Part shown: piece after piece, positions 46,313-55,076 of the stretch
How positions within the stretch are numbered: the stretch's first letter is position 1
Layout of the letters: every line of letters starts with the position of its first letter
DNA from: Snodgrassella alvi_G
GTDB taxonomy: Bacteria > Pseudomonadota > Gammaproteobacteria > Burkholderiales > Neisseriaceae
Direction of reading: 5' to 3'
Assembly (NCBI GenBank): GCA_946478525.1
Contig: CAMLCH010000005.1
Location: 27,389-91,388 of the forward strand
Length of the DNA: 64,000 bases
Notes under the pieces: generated by a model
What the model was told of the DNA's origin: nothing
Seen by the model: only the letters and a program-made list of their open reading frames with translations
The model's database searches: none
Program-made: the position numbers and the translations under genes

Positions 46313-47491
46313 ATGAAAAAAACCCTGATTGCTTTGGCTTTGACCACTTTGCCGGTTGCCGCTATGGCTGAGGTTGTTCTGTACGGCCAGATGAAAGCAG
46401 GCTATGAAGTAAATTCAACTAAAGTTACAAACTTTGATCGTGGTCCATATATGAATGGTATCGCTGATTATGGTTCTCGTATCGGTTTTAAAGGCTCTGA
46501 AGACTTAGGTAATGGTCTGAAAGCTATCTGGCAGGTTGAATCTCGTATTCATTTAGGAAATAGTGAAGATCATGGCGATTCATTAGCTAACCGTGATTCT
46601 TTCATTGGTTTGCAACACGATAAATACGGTACTGTACGAGCCGGTCGTATCAGCAATGCAATCAATGCCAATATGGATGATGTAGATGCATGGGAATATA
46701 ACAGTAAAACGCTTGGTCTGGGTAAATTTGCTCGTACTGATGCCCGCTATGTAGGTATTGCTTATAATTCTCCTACTTGGGCTGGTTTTGACTTCTCTCT
46801 ATTGTATTCACCTCGTGATAATAATAATGGTTATGATCGTGCGGGTGAATACTATTTTGCTGACGGAATTGGTTCAGGTGAAAAATTCAGCCTTGGTTTG
46901 AATTATAAAAATTCCGGCTTTTATGTGAAATATGGTTTTGATTATTTAAAAAATTCCGGTGCTAAAGGGTATTGTGCAATAGGTCAAACTTCTTGTACCA
47001 CTCAATCTTTCGCTTATTATGAAATGAAAGATGGTCAGGTACATCGTTTAGAAGGTGGATACGATGCTAATAATTGGTTTGTTGGCTTAGGCTATCAATT
47101 TACCAAAAACGTTGCATCTCACAATAATCAGATAAATAGATGGGCTGAACACTCTAATATAGCTGCTACAGTAGGCGATCATAAGGTAGTTCTTGATAAT
47201 TCTGGTCAGGAAGCTGCTTTAACTGTAGGTTATCATTTCGGTAATATTTTCCCGAAAATTTCTTATGCACATGGCTTTGATGCTAAATTGAATGGTACTA
47301 AAGTACATAACACTAAATACGATCAGATTGTATTAGGTGCTGATTACAGCTTGTCTAAACGTACTACTGCTAATGTACAGGCAGGTTGGTTACGTGAAGG
47401 CCGTGGAGAAGATTGGGATGGTCAAGATTGGGTTAGTTATGGTAAAGAAAAAACTACTGCCTTTGGTATTGGTTTGAAACACGTATTCTAA
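46313..47491 (+). CDS. neisserial-type outer-membrane porin
   Basis: A 392-residue trimeric 16-strand beta-barrel porin (Porin_4 / PorA-PorB group). Residues 1-19 are a signal peptide (TLIALALTTLPVAAMA) cleaved before EVVLYGQMKAGYEV, the family start. YGSRIGFKGSEDLGNGLKAIWQVES and the constriction-loop region around SFIGLQHDKYGTVRAGRI are typical; the final residue F is the barrel-assembly signal. A loop near residue 220 holds a cysteine pair (GYCAIGQTSC), unusual for porins. It has its own strong terminator. RmpM (21686-22408) is the likely partner. Confidence 0.9.
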   Translation: MKKTLIALALTTLPVAAMAEVVLYGQMKAGYEVNSTKVTNFDRGPYMNGIADYGSRIGFKGSEDLGNGLKAIWQVESRIHLGNSEDHGDSLANRDSFIGLQHDKYGTVRAGRISNAINANMDDVDAWEYNSKTLGLGKFARTDARYVGIAYNSPTWAGFDFSLLYSPRDNNNGYDRAGEYYFADGIGSGEKFSLGLNYKNSGFYVKYGFDYLKNSGAKGYCAIGQTSCTTQSFAYYEMKDGQVHRLEGGYDANNWFVGLGYQFTKNVASHNNQINRWAEHSNIAATVGDHKVVLDNSGQEAALTVGYHFGNIFPKISYAHGFDAKLNGTKVHNTKYDQIVLGADYSLSKRTTANVQAGWLREGRGEDWDGQDWVSYGKEKTTAFGIGLKHVF

Positions 47492-47521
47492 TCTTAGCCA
47501 TTTTTCTAAGCATAGAAAAAG

Positions 47522-47545
47522 ACCCGCTACGGCGGGTTTTTTATT
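47522..47545 (+). terminator. porin terminator
   Basis: ACCCGC (47522-47527), TACG tetraloop, GCGGGT (47532-47537), then seven T. Confidence 0.9.
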
Positions 47546-48096
47546 GAGCTGGTTAAACATGGTTTATTAATGAGTATCAATTTTTAGGGATAAAAAATTG
47601 ACTAATAGACCTTAATATGTAAATTGAAAATAAAAAAAACAGCCCTAAAATTGATTTTTGCTGCATTGAACATTACTGAAGGCAATTTAGACAAGGTTTA
47701 GATGGATAAAATTTATTATAAGTTAATGGTGATTACAATTGTTGACTGCGAATGTATACCTGACAAAAGATTTGTCCTGTTTCTACCGGCAACTCATTAG
47801 TGAAATCTTAGCAAATCAAATTGTAAAAAATATTGCAAAAGCTAAAAGTATAGAATGAAAATTTGTAATAAAAATACTATAGTTCTCTTCTGAGAATTAT
47901 AGTATTTTTAGCAATGATAATTAGCTACGTCAAAATAATCATAAAATGCAGTCAAGTGAAATGATCAACTAGGCTTAAACTTGCCGACATTCATACCAAT
48001 AACTAATTTTCAGACATCTATCTAATTGTACAAGTTCGGTATAAGTGAAATTATCAAGATTAGTTTTGCTGTTTAAACTTGCTACAATCAGACTGA
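47546..48096. other. spacer with an isolated strong hairpin
   Basis: AATACTATAGTTCTC (47873-47887) pairs with GAGAATTATAGTATT (47892-47906), one G-T pair, T-rich on both sides, so it can stop transcription in both directions. The nearest coding end is dedA (48097, minus), 190 bases away, so it may be that gene's distal terminator or the end of an unseen small RNA. No open frame was recognised. Confidence 0.55.
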
Positions 48097-48663
48097 TTAT
48101 TTTGCCTTATGTTGGCGCTTGATATACAAGGTCACCAATATTGTCATGATGATAAAGACAACAACGATAACCAGTATTATTCTGGCGTATTGTTGAAATT
48201 CTACTAGTACCCAGTGTGCCGATTCGCCAAAAAAGACGCCTACCGATAAGATCAGGGTTGCCCAGAGCAGGGCACCGACAATATTGAAGATAGCAAAACG
48301 GGTAAAGGGGATTTTGCTCATACCGATGGTAATAGGACCAGCAATGCGTACGCCATACATAAAGCGTACCAGAATGATGATAATGGAGCTATGTTTGCAA
48401 AGCATTCGATTGGTTTTTTCCACCATTGGCGTTAGCTTTGGAAAATGTTTCAGTAAGCGCTGACCATAGTAACGACCCAGAAAAAAACACAGTTGGTCAC
48501 CGAGCATGCCGCCACAAGCTGCACTGACAACAGCGGGGAAAAAATATAGATAGCCTTTGTGAACAAAAAAACCAGCCAATGTCAGGATGGTCTCACCCTC
48601 AAAAATACTGCATAAAAAAATGGCCAGATAACCATATTGAGTTAATAAGTGTTCAATATTCAT
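48097..48663 (-). CDS. DedA-family membrane protein
   Basis: A 188-residue inner-membrane protein of the SNARE-associated/DedA family, proposed flippases for undecaprenyl phosphate or phospholipids. It shows the family's FEGETILTLAGFFVHKG reentrant segment, GDQLCFFLGRYYG, and the RFMYGVRIAGPITIGMSKIPF motif with conserved arginines, then two C-terminal helices. Which paralogue (YohD-, YqjA- or DedA-like) cannot be told. It lies 87 bases downstream of pyrE in the same direction. Confidence 0.86.
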   Translation of the reverse strand: MNIEHLLTQYGYLAIFLCSIFEGETILTLAGFFVHKGYLYFFPAVVSAACGGMLGDQLCFFLGRYYGQRLLKHFPKLTPMVEKTNRMLCKHSSIIIILVRFMYGVRIAGPITIGMSKIPFTRFAIFNIVGALLWATLILSVGVFFGESAHWVLVEFQQYARIILVIVVVFIIMTILVTLYIKRQHKAK

Positions 48664-48750
48664 ACTTTGCCTGTCATTTAATTATGCAGCTAAAAATAGC
48701 ATCGTCTAAAATTACCCAGCAATTTTATTTTTTTGCTACGCAGTTAATTT

Positions 48751-49389
48751 TTACACACCATATTGCTGACGATAGTTTGCCACAGGCTGGCGATATTCAG
48801 CCAGAGAGTTTTCACTTTCCAGCATTTGTAATAAATTGTCTAAAGTGGCAATGGGGATGACCGGTATTTGATATTGTTGTTGCACTTCCTGTACGGCAGA
48901 GGTATGGCTATTGCCTTTTTCCATTCGATCAAGAGCAATAGCAACGCCGGCCGGGCTTGCACCAAATTGCTGAATAATTTGTACTGATTCGCGTACAGAC
49001 GTACCGGCAGAAATAACGTCATCAATAATTAATACTTTGCCCCGTAATGGTGCACCAACTAAGATACCACCCTCACCATGATCTTTGGTTTCTTTGCGAT
49101 TATAGGCATATGGTACATTAATGCCTTGTTCTGCCAGCATCATGGCTGTGGCCGCAGCCAGAATAATACCCTTATAAGCGGGACCAAACAGCATATCGAA
49201 TTTTACTTCACTGGCTATGATGGAATGGGCATAAAAACGTGCCAGTTGTAACATACTATAACCATCATTAAATAAGCCGGCATTAAAAAAATAAGGCGAT
49301 TGGCGCCCGGCTTTGGTGGTGAATTGTCCGAATTTTAGAACTTTTTGTTCTAAAGCGAAGTGCAGAAAATCCTGACGAAAATCAGACAT
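48751..49389 (-). CDS. pyrE: orotate phosphoribosyltransferase
   Basis: Makes OMP from orotate and PRPP in pyrimidine synthesis. The start at 49389 is chosen because AAGGAA lies just upstream and MSDFRQDFLHFALEQKVLKF is the family's usual beginning; the longer frame from 49446 has no signal. The PRPP loop VLIIDDVISAGTSVRES and GPAYKGIILAAATA are intact. The 212-residue length is usual. It is divergent from xthA, with 77 bases between starts. Confidence 0.94.
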   Translation of the reverse strand: MSDFRQDFLHFALEQKVLKFGQFTTKAGRQSPYFFNAGLFNDGYSMLQLARFYAHSIIASEVKFDMLFGPAYKGIILAAATAMMLAEQGINVPYAYNRKETKDHGEGGILVGAPLRGKVLIIDDVISAGTSVRESVQIIQQFGASPAGVAIALDRMEKGNSHTSAVQEVQQQYQIPVIPIATLDNLLQMLESENSLAEYRQPVANYRQQYGV

Positions 49390-49466
49390 GGTGTTCCTTA
49401 ATGTTAGAATAGATGATTCGTATAACTTTAGTTTGAATTTTATCATTATTCGAAAGGATGCGCCGG

Positions 49467-50237
49467 ATGCGAATCATATCAGCCAATGTTAATGGAATAC
49501 GCTCTGCAACCAGTAAGGGATTTATTAATTATCTGGCGCAGGCACAGGCAGATATTGTATGTGTTCAGGAGTTAAAAGCTCAGGAAGCTGATATGACGGC
49601 AGAAATGAAGAATCCTTTGGGCATGCATGGTTTCTGGCATACAGCTGAAAAACGTGGCTATAGTGGTGTGGCTATTTATAGCAAGGCAGCGCCTGATGCA
49701 ACGCAAATTGGATTGGGTTGGGATGAGTTTGATCATGAAGGGCGTTATGTGCGTGCCGATTTTGGTAATTTAACGGTTATTTCGGTTTATCTCCCATCTG
49801 GAAGCAGTTCTGAAGAGCGGCAGCAGGCTAAATTTCGCTTTATGGAAAAATTTTTACCATTGCTACGCGAACTGCGTGCGTTGCAGCGAGATGTGCTGAT
49901 TTGCGGAGACTGGAATATTGCTCATCAGAATATTGATTTGAAAAACTGGAAAGGCAATTTGAAAAACTCCGGCTTTCTGCCGGAAGAGCGTCAATGGTTA
50001 ACACAGGTACTGGATGAACTGGGCTGGGTAGATGTTTGGCGCCAACTTTATCCGGAAATACCCGGATATACCTGGTGGAGTAATCGCGGGCAGGCTTATG
50101 CCAAGGATGTTGGTTGGCGGATTGATTATCAGTTGGCGACGCCAGAATTAGCTGCCTGTGCTCAACAGGCAACTATTTATAAAGAAGAAAAATTTTCTGA
50201 TCATGCGCCGTTAATTGTTGATTATGCATACTCGTAA
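49467..50237 (+). CDS. xthA: exodeoxyribonuclease III
   Basis: AP endonuclease and 3' exonuclease of base-excision repair. MRIISANVNGIRSA, the metal glutamate in CVQELKAQ, the GDWNIAHQNIDLKN loop and C-terminal FSDHAPLIVDYA (catalytic D-H) match the ExoIII family. The 256-residue form from ATG 49467 is preferred because GAAAGG lies 9 bases ahead, while ATG 49458 directly abuts it. A hairpin terminator follows at 50266-50299. Confidence 0.92.
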   Translation: MRIISANVNGIRSATSKGFINYLAQAQADIVCVQELKAQEADMTAEMKNPLGMHGFWHTAEKRGYSGVAIYSKAAPDATQIGLGWDEFDHEGRYVRADFGNLTVISVYLPSGSSSEERQQAKFRFMEKFLPLLRELRALQRDVLICGDWNIAHQNIDLKNWKGNLKNSGFLPEERQWLTQVLDELGWVDVWRQLYPEIPGYTWWSNRGQAYAKDVGWRIDYQLATPELAACAQQATIYKEEKFSDHAPLIVDYAYS

Positions 50238-50265
50238 TTTATCTGACTAAATTTTGCTCTAAGTG

Positions 50266-50299
50266 GCCAATCTGAGTATGTTAGATTGGCTGTATTTTT
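50266..50299 (+). terminator. xthA terminator
   Basis: GCCAATCT (50266-50273) pairs with AGATTGGC (50283-50290), then TGTATTTTT. Confidence 0.72.
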
Positions 50300-50439
50300 G
50301 AAATATTAATGGTAGCTATGTGATTACTAAGGGCGTTCACTATTCGATTACCGGCTCTTAATTTAAGTAATTCGTGCTTTATACTTTGCTAGCTTCTAAC
50401 CGTATACCGTATTTGCAATTGAAAGGAGACATGATGCGG

Positions 50440-51834
50440 TTAATTTATACTTTCAACGATCTCATATTCCTGCATTTTATAAAGCAGGGTTCTTTTGCTA
50501 ATTCCTAATGATTTGGCCGTATTTTCGCGATGACCATTATTACGTTTTAACTCATTAATGATTAATTCTTTTTCATAATTTTTGACTTTGTCTTTTAAGG
50601 TGACACCATGTTGTTCAAGCTCGGCAAAATCGGGATTCAACGCTGGCATTTTATTGTGGCTGGTAATGTGTTCGGGCAGATCCTGTGGGTAGATAAATAA
50701 ACCATTAGACATGATTACCGCATGTTCAATGGCATTGGATAATTCACGCACATTGCCCGGCCAGTGATATTGATTAAGTGCTTCCACTGCACTAATTGAG
50801 AAATCAAGTAATTCTTTATTGTTTTCATGACAGAATTGATTGGCAAAATAACGAGCCAGCAGCATGACATCATTGGTTCGTTCGCGTAGAGGGGGTAAGC
50901 ACAATCCCATTACATTGAGTCGATAGAATAAATCCTGCCGGAATTCTCCGCTGGAGATCATGTCCTGTAAACTGCGATTGGTGGCTGCAATCAGGCGAAA
51001 GTCTGTTTTAATTAATCTAGTACCGCCTATTGGTTCGAATTCTTTTTCTTGAATGACTCTTAGCAATTTTACCTGTAAATTGGTGGACATTTCTGCGACT
51101 TCGTCAAGAAATAAGGTACCTTGATGGGCGCGTTCAAATAAACCTATTTGACGCTGGTAGGCTCCAGTAAATGAACCTTTTTCATGGCCAAATAAGGTGC
51201 TTTCTAATAAAGTTTCCGGTAATGCGCCACAATTAACTTTAATAAACGGACCGGTTGAGCGAGTACTGTAGTAATGGATAGTTTTGGCTACCAGTTCTTT
51301 ACCAGTACCACTTTCTCCAGTGATGAGGACAGTAGTTTTGGTTTGCGAAACTTTGGCAATATTGCGACATAACTCCATCATATTAGGACTATTAGTAAGT
51401 ATGTGCCCTTTATTATCGGAACTGACTAATTCAATTTTAGGCGATAAGTTAAGCCCTTGCTTTTTTGCTTTTCCCAGTTCTAATGTTCGTTTTACCAGCG
51501 CTTTGAGATCGTTTAGATCAAAAGGTTTAACGATATAATCAATTGCACCCAGCTTGAGTGCTTCTACCGCGGTATCTACTCCGGCATAGGCGGTCATCAG
51601 GATGACGAAGATATCTGGGGCGGTTTCTTTAATTTGTTTAAGTGCTTCTAAGCCAGACATACCGGGCAAACGGTTATCCAGCAAAATTAAATCAATGTCT
51701 TGCTGTTGAATGATGGCCATGGCCTCTTCAGCATTATCAACGGTAATAACCTGATAATGTTGCTGTGAGAGGATAAGTGATAATAGTTTGCGCAGATTTA
51801 ATTCATCTTCGACAATTAAAATTTTTTCCGACAT
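50440..51834 (-). CDS. atoC: sigma-54 activator AtoC
   Basis: A 464-residue response regulator that drives sigma-54 promoters, in E. coli atoDAEB. The receiver domain has D9/D10-region acidic residues (E9, D10), phospho-acceptor D53 and K103. The AAA+ domain has Walker A GESGTGKE at 173-180 and the sigma-54 contact loop GSFTGA at 220-225, with serine in place of the usual alanine of GAFTGA. A Fis-type helix-turn-helix (NTAKSLGISKRTLLYKMQEY) ends the protein. GHILTNSPNMMELC is very close to E. coli AtoC. It lies 14 bases after atoS, co-transcribed. An NtrC/NtrX-type alternative is made unlikely by the ato neighbours. Confidence 0.88.
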   Translation of the reverse strand: MSEKILIVEDELNLRKLLSLILSQQHYQVITVDNAEEAMAIIQQQDIDLILLDNRLPGMSGLEALKQIKETAPDIFVILMTAYAGVDTAVEALKLGAIDYIVKPFDLNDLKALVKRTLELGKAKKQGLNLSPKIELVSSDNKGHILTNSPNMMELCRNIAKVSQTKTTVLITGESGTGKELVAKTIHYYSTRSTGPFIKVNCGALPETLLESTLFGHEKGSFTGAYQRQIGLFERAHQGTLFLDEVAEMSTNLQVKLLRVIQEKEFEPIGGTRLIKTDFRLIAATNRSLQDMISSGEFRQDLFYRLNVMGLCLPPLRERTNDVMLLARYFANQFCHENNKELLDFSISAVEALNQYHWPGNVRELSNAIEHAVIMSNGLFIYPQDLPEHITSHNKMPALNPDFAELEQHGVTLKDKVKNYEKELIINELKRNNGHRENTAKSLGISKRTLLYKMQEYEIVESIN

Positions 51835-51848
51835 AAATTTCAGATTTT

Positions 51849-53669
51849 TTAGTTAACAGGAAGGGCAACTTCAACAGTGATACCACTGCTCAGCTTGTTG
51901 TTTTTGATGGTAATTTGCCCTTTATGGGAGGCAATAATTTTCTGTACCATTGACAACCCCAATCCTGTACCGGTTATTTTAGTAGTAAAAAATGGTGTGA
52001 AAATTTTGTCCAGTAATTCGGGTTTAATTCCTTCACCATTATCTTTTATCCGGATCAGTTGATATTTCTGATTAGCGGATAACAATGTGGTTATTTCGAT
52101 GTTTCCTTGATCTTTAATCGCCTGTATGGCATTTATCAGTAAATTTAACAGTGCTTGTTTAATTAATTCCTTATCTAAATATAACGCAGGTAATTGATTA
52201 TCTAAAGTGGAAATGATACTAATATTATTAGAACGATGGGAAGAGTTCACTAATACCAGAACTTCTTCGATAAGCGTATTAACTTGTGCTGAAACATAGT
52301 AATTTTTAGAAGGTACGGAAAAATCCAGTAATTGCTGGATCACCTGATTGATGGAATCTACTTCTTTGAGGATGATATCAATATATTCATTTTGCTCAGC
52401 GCGTGGCAGATCATTTTGTAAATATTGCACAAAACCACGTACCGCAGCCAGTGGATTGCGGATTTCATGGGCAATACCAGCCATCAGTTCACCTAACGCT
52501 ACTAATCGTTCTGTTTGCTGAATGAGTTTTTCCACTTCTTCGCGTTCGGTAATATCTTTAAAGATCACTACAGCACCAATAATTTTACCCTGATAATCTT
52601 TCAGGTGGCTGGTACTGGCAGAAATACGGATAATTTTTTTTGCTACAGGATAATCTATCTCCACGCCAACATGATCTACTCCATTAAAGAGGGTATCAAG
52701 TAAAGGGCTCTGAAAGTTTTTATCATCGACAAGGGTAGAGTGGGGATGGCCTAGTACTTGTTCCAGTTTGTAGCCAGTCATTTGTTCCGCGGCTGGATTA
52801 AGCATGGTGATAGCACCATTGTTATCTACAGTAATCACTCCATCAAGTGTATTTTCCAAAATGAGTTCATTCATGGTTTTAGTTTTTCTGAGCTTTTCTG
52901 CCAGACTATTAATACCATTTACAATTTCATTCAATTCACCGCGAATCACCGGAAGGCGCGAGTCAAGGGCAAAAGGTAGCTTTTCTAAACCTTTTTTGAT
53001 GATATTAATATCGGTGTTGAGCTTTCGAGATAAAAATGAGGCGATAAAAATACAGATGAGCATACAAATTAAGCTGATTGTGAGAACATTTTTATCAAAT
53101 ACCGTTGTTTGTTTTTCTATATCATCCAGTGATTCATTTGCCCAGATATAACCAAGAATATGCTTATCGCGCACAATTGGAATCATGGCGTTCATGATAT
53201 TGCCACGTATCTGATTACCACTGTCCACTAATGGTTCGCCACTTTGCATTACTATTCGCCCTTTGTGGGTGGCCGGTATGGATTTACCAACATTGATGCC
53301 ATAAGCTGATTGCGGTGCATAAACGACGATGGCGTCTAAATCTTTGTGATAATAGCCAGCTGCTATTTTAGGCATGTTTTTTAGTAAGGGCTCGATTTTG
53401 GGGGATAAATATTGATTGAGTAATTGAATTTGCTGATTTTTTGGTAATTTTTTATCTATCTGTTGGTAGGTATCGGCCAGTAATAAATCAAGGGTTTTGG
53501 TAACAGCATAAAGTTTTTGAATTTTTTCCTGTTTGAGTAGGTCGCGCCCTTCTCGATCAATTAAGAGGGCACAGACGATGATAGAAAAGCAGGATAAGAA
53601 GGTAACCAGCAAAAATATACGGGCGCTGATTTTATCGGGATACAAGCGTTGGAAAAAACTGGCAGTCAT
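51849..53669 (-). CDS. atoS: sensor histidine kinase AtoS
   Basis: A 606-residue inner-membrane kinase, nearly the length of E. coli AtoS. Two membrane helices at about 17-36 and 194-213 enclose a periplasmic sensor domain of 160 residues (YHKDLDAIVVYAPQSAYGIN, RIVMQSGEPLVDS). Then come HAMP-like residues, a PAS domain at 265-375 (LENTLDGVITVDNNGAITMLNPAAEQMTG), a HisKA helix with H401 in AGIAHEIRNPLAAV, and the HATPase_c domain with NALIN-type N box (LLNLLINAIQAI), DNGEGI and GTGLGLSMV. It is thought to sense acetoacetate or a related acid; the true ligand is unsettled. 207 bases separate it from atoB. Confidence 0.86.
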   Translation of the reverse strand: MTASFFQRLYPDKISARIFLLVTFLSCFSIIVCALLIDREGRDLLKQEKIQKLYAVTKTLDLLLADTYQQIDKKLPKNQQIQLLNQYLSPKIEPLLKNMPKIAAGYYHKDLDAIVVYAPQSAYGINVGKSIPATHKGRIVMQSGEPLVDSGNQIRGNIMNAMIPIVRDKHILGYIWANESLDDIEKQTTVFDKNVLTISLICMLICIFIASFLSRKLNTDINIIKKGLEKLPFALDSRLPVIRGELNEIVNGINSLAEKLRKTKTMNELILENTLDGVITVDNNGAITMLNPAAEQMTGYKLEQVLGHPHSTLVDDKNFQSPLLDTLFNGVDHVGVEIDYPVAKKIIRISASTSHLKDYQGKIIGAVVIFKDITEREEVEKLIQQTERLVALGELMAGIAHEIRNPLAAVRGFVQYLQNDLPRAEQNEYIDIILKEVDSINQVIQQLLDFSVPSKNYYVSAQVNTLIEEVLVLVNSSHRSNNISIISTLDNQLPALYLDKELIKQALLNLLINAIQAIKDQGNIEITTLLSANQKYQLIRIKDNGEGIKPELLDKIFTPFFTTKITGTGLGLSMVQKIIASHKGQITIKNNKLSSGITVEVALPVN

Positions 53670-53787
53670 AAGTGCTCTGAGATTTTTAATGATAGCAATA
53701 TTAATTTAACTATCAGTTTGTATACAGGCAGTAGTGATGTTTTATCGGCTTCAGATTATTGCCTGAGTTGGGTAATGACACAAATCT

Positions 53788-53814
53788 GGTGATATTGGCT
53801 AGGCCAATATCACC
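53788..53814. repeat. perfect inverted repeat between atoB and atoS
   Basis: GGTGATATTGGC (53788-53799) and GCCAATATCACC (53803-53814) with a 3-base gap. A T-run lies on the plus side only, the wrong direction for ending atoB, so it may attenuate rather than terminate, or stabilise the 3' end of the atoDAEB message. Confidence 0.7.
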
Positions 53815-53876
53815 ATTTTTAAACTTCATCGATAACATTTTGATTAATCGATTTTAATTGTGAAATTATTTATTGA

Positions 53877-55058
53877 TTAACAACGTTCAATGATCACAGC
53901 AGCACCTTGGCCGCCACCGATACACAAGGTAGCCAGACCAAGCTGTTTGTTACGATGAATCATTGAATACAATAATGTAACTAAAATTCGTGCACCACTG
54001 GCTCCGATTGGGTGTCCCAGAGCGATGGCACCACCATGAATATTGGTTTTATCCATATCAAATTTCAATTCACGGCCAACACCTAAAAATTGGGCAGCAA
54101 AAGCTTCATTTGCTTCAATTAAATCAATATCAGAAAGCTGTAGTGATGCTTTTTGCAATGCCAGTTTGGTTGCCGGAACTGGTCCCATACCCATTATGCT
54201 TGGATCAACACCACCTGAAGCATAACTGCGAATATAGGCCAATGGTTTTAAACCTAGTTCTTTGGATTTTTGTTCTGACATAACGACCAGTGCTGCCGCG
54301 CCATCATTAATTCCTGATGCGTTACCGGCTGTTACTGTACCGTCTTTTTTAAATGCGGGACGTAGTTTGGTTAAGCCTTCAGCTGTAGCGTCGGCTTTAG
54401 GATATTCGTCTTCTTTGAAAACGATATCGCCTTTACGAGTGCTGATGGTTACAGGCACGATTTCATCGGCAAAGTCTCCGTTTTTAATAGCCTGTGTTGC
54501 CAGTTGCTGGGAGCGTAATGCCAGTTCATCCTGTTCCTGCCGGCTGATACCATATTGCTCAGCAATATTTTCAGCGGTTATCCCCATATGATAGTGATTA
54601 GTCGCACAGGTTAAACCATCATTGACCATGGTATCGTACAGTTCAGCATTACCCATTTTTAAGCCCCAACGCACTTTGCTATTGAGCAAGTATGGTGCCT
54701 GAGACATGTTTTCCATCCCACCAGCCACGACTACATCATTGTCACCAGCCAGAATGCTTTGAGCTGCTAAAGCTACTGATTTTAATCCACTACCACATAC
54801 CTTATTCACGGTGAAAGAAGGTACTGTTGCCGGTATATTAGCTCTGAGCGCAGCTTGTCGTGCTGGATTTTGCCCCAGACCAGCTTGTAGTACATTACCC
54901 ATAATCACTTCGTTAACCGCGTTTGCGTCTAATGAGGCACGTTTCAAGGCTTCATCAATAACAATTTTACCTAAGTCTATTGCGCCCACAGAGGTCAATG
55001 AACCATTGAAACTACCAATTGCCGTTCTGGCGGCACTTACTATGACAACTTTTGACAT
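53877..55058 (-). CDS. atoB: acetyl-CoA acetyltransferase
   Basis: Thiolase II: cleaves acetoacetyl-CoA to two acetyl-CoA, or the reverse. The nucleophile is C88 (VNKVCGSGLKS), the histidine is in GGAIALGHPIGASG, and C379 (LCIGGGQGAA) is the acid/base. It is 393 residues long, one of the standard lengths. As last enzyme gene of the ato run it finishes breakdown of acetoacetate delivered by AtoE and activated by AtoDA. 18 bases separate it from atoE. Confidence 0.95.
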   Translation of the reverse strand: MSKVVIVSAARTAIGSFNGSLTSVGAIDLGKIVIDEALKRASLDANAVNEVIMGNVLQAGLGQNPARQAALRANIPATVPSFTVNKVCGSGLKSVALAAQSILAGDNDVVVAGGMENMSQAPYLLNSKVRWGLKMGNAELYDTMVNDGLTCATNHYHMGITAENIAEQYGISRQEQDELALRSQQLATQAIKNGDFADEIVPVTISTRKGDIVFKEDEYPKADATAEGLTKLRPAFKKDGTVTAGNASGINDGAAALVVMSEQKSKELGLKPLAYIRSYASGGVDPSIMGMGPVPATKLALQKASLQLSDIDLIEANEAFAAQFLGVGRELKFDMDKTNIHGGAIALGHPIGASGARILVTLLYSMIHRNKQLGLATLCIGGGQGAAVIIERC

Positions 55059-55076
55059 AACGAACTCCCTTAATTT

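Noticed and set aside
53788..53814. Inverted repeat as a normal terminator of atoB
   Set aside because: The T-run lies on the plus side, opposite to the direction of atoB, so it was kept only as a repeat.
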